Assembly: GCA_002794735.1 (NCBI GenBank)
Contig: NBAZ01000036.1
Coordinates: 1 to 64,000 of the forward strand
Direction: 5' to 3'
Origin: Pyrrhoderma lamaoense
Lineage: Eukaryota; Basidiomycota; Agaricomycetes; Hymenochaetales; Hymenochaetaceae
Length of the DNA: 64,000 nt
Under the pieces are notes generated by a model. It did no database searches, had not been told where the DNA came from, and saw only the letters and a list, made by a program, of their open reading frames with translations. The position numbers were made by a program, and so were the translations under genes. Each line of letters starts with the position of its first letter. The stretch's first letter is position 1. Below are positions 60,313 to 64,000 of the stretch, one piece after another.

Positions 60313-61845
60313 ATGTCTAACACTGATGATACTTATCTGGTATCGGTTCTTTTGAAAGACAATTTTATTAAGCAGTGCATACAAGTAGCCATCTGCACGA
60401 TACTTATATATGATACTAGTACGTTTCTTCATAACATAATCCTAAAACAAAGCCAATGAAAAATAGTGATTACTATAGCCGAAGAGGTGAGTTCATCCGA
60501 GATCAGAAGGGCGTCATATATCTGATTTTAGTGTCTCAGATCAAATACTTCTGGGTTAGTTCGATATTTTGTTCCTGAGTACTTTGACTAATACTCTTCT
60601 AGACATTTAAACGTCATAGTCTCACACATATCCTATTCTTTCTTGTCAGTATACATGTGAACTGATACGTTCAGTTCCTAACATCTACTATCAGAACCGT
60701 TACGTTGGTATACTGGGTGCTATCGCAGCATTATCATGTAGGTTTCAAACGGGACTAAAGATGAATTTATTTGCTCAGATTAGTATATAGCTCTGTCTTT
60801 ACAAGCAACGGCCAGCATGTACGCATGTACACAACCCTTCTCCCTTAATACAGCTAACGAAGTTCTCAGATGTATGAAAGAACTATCTCCCCATATTTCC
60901 TCCAATAGACTTATATTCCTATGCGTAAGGTTCCTTCTCAATCTGGATTGATTACATTTCAGGTAGCGATGCTATCATATAGACTTCAGTTGGAATCACG
61001 TAGCTGATAGTTAATAGGAGCTTTTATTGTGGTTATAATTGACTGTATGAATTTCTCATATCTTTGTTCGGATCTAGCTGAGAGGGAATCTAGATATCCT
61101 TATACTTCGGGTGCTCGCACTATGGAATAACAGTAAGTGATCAAGCTATAATTGAACATATTCTGACTCTCGCAGACAAAACAATATCTGTTTTTTTGCG
61201 ATCTCTTTTTTCTTGTGAGGTCATTGCAAAATTTATTCTCGGAAGTGTGGTGGTTAACGTACAGAAACGTATGTTCTCGTACCAGGTCCACGATAACTTA
61301 TCTCACCATGTTTAGCTCATCCGATTGCACTCACGAAAGAAATAGTAATATGTATTGTAGAGAGCAACAGGTATGTACGTGCAGTTTACTTCCTATTTAT
61401 CGATTGGTAAGAGTTTCCTAGTACGTGTTACACGAGCCGCGCTGATATAATATCATAGGATTGTAATTGCAACTGTAGGATGCATCCTTTTCCTTTTGGC
61501 ACTCTTCAAAACAATTGGACGTTGGAAAATATTGGGTATACAAGGACACAGTCTTGTAAACATTATGATCACAGATCAAATTATCTACTACCTTATGTAT
61601 GTGCACGTACTTCAAGTATTCCACGAGTACTAAATAAATTTAATAAACATCAAAGGGTCATATTCTGTAGTGCAATAAATATTGCCACTTCAAGTATCAA
61701 CTACCTTGGGACATTTTCGATAGCGAAGGAAGCTATTTTTAGTCTTCTTGGAAGCCCTAGTTTCCTATGCCTCCTCGGAAGTCGCATGTTCTTGAACCTG
61801 AAGGAAGCTGCAGAATTGAATGGCGCTATAGACGCAAGTGTTTAA
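60313..61845 (+). CDS. DUF6533-type membrane protein, copy 19 (14 exons, 278 aa, short tail)
   Basis: Exons: 60313-60418, 60467-60486, 60540-60554, 60603-60644, 60695-60737, 60791-60818, 60870-60871, 60930-60962, 61018-61044, 61093-61131, 61176-61268, 61346-61406, 61459-61596, 61656-61845. Joined length is 837 nt, open. Exon 2 reads TIAEE instead of TIDKE, so the usually conserved Asp-Lys pair of the core is Ala-Glu. The IKDQ motif in exon 13 is ITDQ. The tail after FLNLKEAAEL is only about 10 residues, so the usual Asn/Ser-rich QFAAP end is absent. A possibly functional but divergent copy. Confidence 0.85.
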
Positions 61846-62213
61846 AATAACAGTAACTTTGTCGATAGTGTTATCATTTCGACTGGTTAACCTGGAATGC
61901 TTTGTATCGAGTTTGTGAAAATATAATTACTTATGTCATTCTTGGTAATATTGCCCATGCTTTTCTGAGATATTCACGAAAGTATCATCTTCTACTTCTA
62001 ATAGTGCAGAAACCCTTGATCAGATATAAATCGAATTGTCTAAGTTGGCACATTGTTATGGTGAAGACATAGCGAGGTTCGACCACGGAACTGACCATAG
62101 CATTTGCCGCCGATAAAAGACTAAACCACGTGAGATGGGTGGGTCGTGTTGTATGTGGAAGGAGATTTAGGAGAACTTTGCCTTCTGCTTAACCAATGAT
62201 ATAGTGTAGACAG
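61846..62213 (+). other. Spacer between copy 19 and fragment copy 20
   Basis: About 370 bp with no gene or repeat that I can recognise. Confidence 0.3.
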
Positions 62214-62346
62214 ATCTACTATAAATTTATTGACTGGTGAGACTTCTGTCACTCGCTGATGCTCAATATATGGTACCTATGTTTTGATGAACCTACATGT
62301 CTATGATTAGGGTATTACCAACAACTATTGCTTTTATTCTTTACAA

Positions 62347-63755
62347 AGTCATCAAAAGATCTCAGACAGAAAGTAGGAAGAAGGACGCAGAAACTAGCGT
62401 TGGGGAAAAAGGTAATGGGGACAGGGTCGAATAAAAAGAGTTATTGTAAGTAACAAAGAGAGGAGGGTAATAGCAACGGGCTAGTGTTTTCCCAAGATCT
62501 CTCCAAACTCTTTCCATACTAGAGTTTCCTTCTTCTCTGTCTTTCTGTCCTTCTTCCCAATGTGATTGAATAAACATCCATTCCTTACTCCTCGTTCCTC
62601 GTACTAGAAGGACGCTTTGAAAACAAGTAGATTTTAAGAGGCAATAAATAGCAAAGAAAACGACATTGAGCGACAAGAATGAATAGGAGTTTATAGTCCA
62701 ATTGAGAAGGTATACATATATCGCCCACCAAGTGTCAAACTTAGCAGTCAATAAATCCACCAATCACAAAGATCATTCCGACTTTCCAGAGAATTGTATT
62801 TTCAAGTATAAAGTTTCTAGGGTTCACGTAGGGGGGGGGGGTATTAAAGAGCATCAACAAGTAAAGTGCAATGAAAACTCAACTTTAGGTCAGGGTTGGA
62901 CCTTTTAGTCGTATTCAGTGGTGAGGACTTGGGGTTTTGATGCTCTGGCTCAGTTTTGAGGGCTAAAAAGCGAGTAACTCAACTTCGGCCGGGGAGTAGA
63001 GAAAGATAGAGACCTTGCGGTGAGCTGAGACCTCACTAACCAATAAGATGAGTAGTAACGTATATACTAGAGCTCAGACCAAGGCTATAGTTAGATACAA
63101 AAGTGTATGTATTTCAGTCCGCCCGGACGACCTGCACTACTACCAGGGCGTTACAAGCGCGTCCGGGCAGCCTAGTAAGACACAGAGAGGTAAATAAGGA
63201 GTACAGGCGACTATCAGAGAGCTACTTCGGGGGATGGGGGGAATTTGTAAGAAATTGACTGATTCCCTACGACCTCAAGTCTGGAGGCTTATATAGCAAA
63301 ACGCGAGATAAAGGTTAGATAATAAATAAGGAAAGCATGGTGTCCAGGTGGCTATATGCCACTGGCCGAAGGGTCAAAGCCATCAGAATCGAAGGGTCCA
63401 TATAAACGAACCCTATCCTCGTGCAAGAGTAGAAAGTGAAGCTAAATAGTAAGAGAAATGAGCCAGGCGCGCAGCCGAGTAGTAGCAATGGACTTTCTAG
63501 GCGAGTTAGAAAGTGCATTATGAATGCACTACGACTGGCTATCTACTTACTTGGTCCTACATCACCCTCAATTTATCCATTCGAGTTCGAGTTCGAATTC
63601 CACAAAGAATGAGGTCAAGGTTCAAGTTTATTTTATAGTTGCGCCACAAGACTTCGATAGTCGTCAAAAGGTCTCAGATGGGAAGTGGAAAGCAGGATGA
63701 TGAAAGCAGAAATAGGCGTTATGACAAAAGGTAGTGCGGAGAGGACCGAATTAAA
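62347..63755 (+). repeat. Diverged 95-bp direct repeats flanking the LTR-bearing segment
   Basis: About 62347-62440 and 63655-63755 share the order CAAAAG-TCTCAG-AGT-G-AAG...AAA-TAG-CGTT...AAAGGTA-TG-GGA-AGG--CGAAT-AAAA. By eye they are about 70 percent alike. They bracket 1.2 kb that contains the solo LTR. Confidence 0.55.
62872..63561 (-). mobile_element. Older, diverged solo LTR
   Basis: About 690 bp with LTR ends TGAAAACTCAAC and GGTCCTACA in plus-strand reading. It is clearly related to the 758-bp LTRs but has indels and many substitutions. No 4-bp duplication is visible (GCAA on the left, TCAC on the right), so it is old or rearranged. A G run lies 30 bp to its left at 62831-62841. Confidence 0.88.
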
Positions 63756-64000
63756 ACTGAATAAAGATATGATGAAGGGTTATACTTTGTAGCGCAATAA
63801 ACATTGTTAATGCAAGAATCGGCTCCGCTGATTTTTCTCTAAAGAAGGTGGCCGTCCTTAGTATTCTCGGGGACCCTGTATTTTTATGTCTCACTGGAAG
63901 TCACATGCTCCTGAATCTGAAAGAGGCCGGAGATGTTGAAGTAATTGAAGGGACGGGCATACTAGGTGACAAAATCCCAACTGATACTATCAGTTGTCCT

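Larger units (their letters stand above)
62214..64000 (+). pseudogene. DUF6533-type copy 20, 5'-truncated, with an LTR insertion, running off the window
   Basis: The end of exon 12 (about 62214-62236, KFIDW with donor) and the start of exon 13 (62310 onward, VLPTTIAFILYKVIK) are present. The exon then departs from the family. The last exon resumes at about 63780 (VILCSAINIV-like, then CLTGSHMLLNLKEAG) and is still open at 64000. Between them lie a solo LTR and a diverged direct repeat. Exons 1-11 are missing. SR is changed to SH in the conserved block. A nonfunctional copy by structure. Confidence 0.8.

Overview
The window is AT-rich eukaryotic DNA. Its dominant gene family has about 13 short spliceosomal introns per gene (mostly 45-70 nt, GT..AG, a few GC..AG). 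Its LTR retroelement carries a gag of the type found in Agaricomycete Ty3-like elements. Both point to a filamentous basidiomycete fungus (Agaricomycetes); nothing seen fixes the genus. No tRNA, rRNA or CRISPR was recognised.

The window is essentially one expanded array of a multi-pass membrane protein family matching the fungal DUF6533 family: an N-terminal D-x-E-x-K-x-x-W core followed by W-x-x-x-x-I-L-F-x-x-N-R-Y, then further membrane segments and a C-terminal S-R-M-x-L-N-L-K-E block. I count 20 copies on both strands. Fourteen are full length: 4.1-5.8(-), 7.9-9.5(+), 14.8-16.4(+), 17.8-19.4(-), 22.1-23.7(-), 24.6-26.4(-), 29.5-31.2(+), 32.1-33.8(+), 37.2-42.8(- , split by a retroelement), 44.0-45.7(+), 52.2-53.9(+), 54.7-56.4(+), 56.9-58.5(+) and 60.3-61.8(+) kb. 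Six are fragments or decayed copies. The full copies share a 14-exon plan with nearly fixed exon lengths (about 106, 20, 15, 42, 43, 28, 2, 33, 27, 39, 93, variable, 138, variable nt). The most striking feature is exon 7, a 2-nt micro-exon (AT in 13 copies, GT in one) that is needed to keep the reading frame in every full copy.

A second layer is an LTR retroelement family with 4-bp target duplications. One non-autonomous element (37358-41357, gag only) sits inside the last exon of copy 14. Solo LTRs lie at 9587-10341, 34919-35676 and 62872-63561, and a shortened LTR lies at 12050-12387. Several mark breakpoints where family genes are truncated.

A third layer is duplicated upstream DNA: a repeat module with a strong GTGAGC(T)CC signal lies 0.6-2 kb upstream of many copies, so the duplicated unit was probably gene plus 5' flank.

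The other candidate genes are a three-exon PD-(D/E)XK nuclease-like gene (48164-49273, minus), an unrecognised 314-codon ORF (1500-2444, plus) and a broken ORF at 11397-12046. How the DUF6533 proteins work is unknown. The array looks like a birth-and-death multigene family of membrane proteins, possibly differing in their C-terminal tails.
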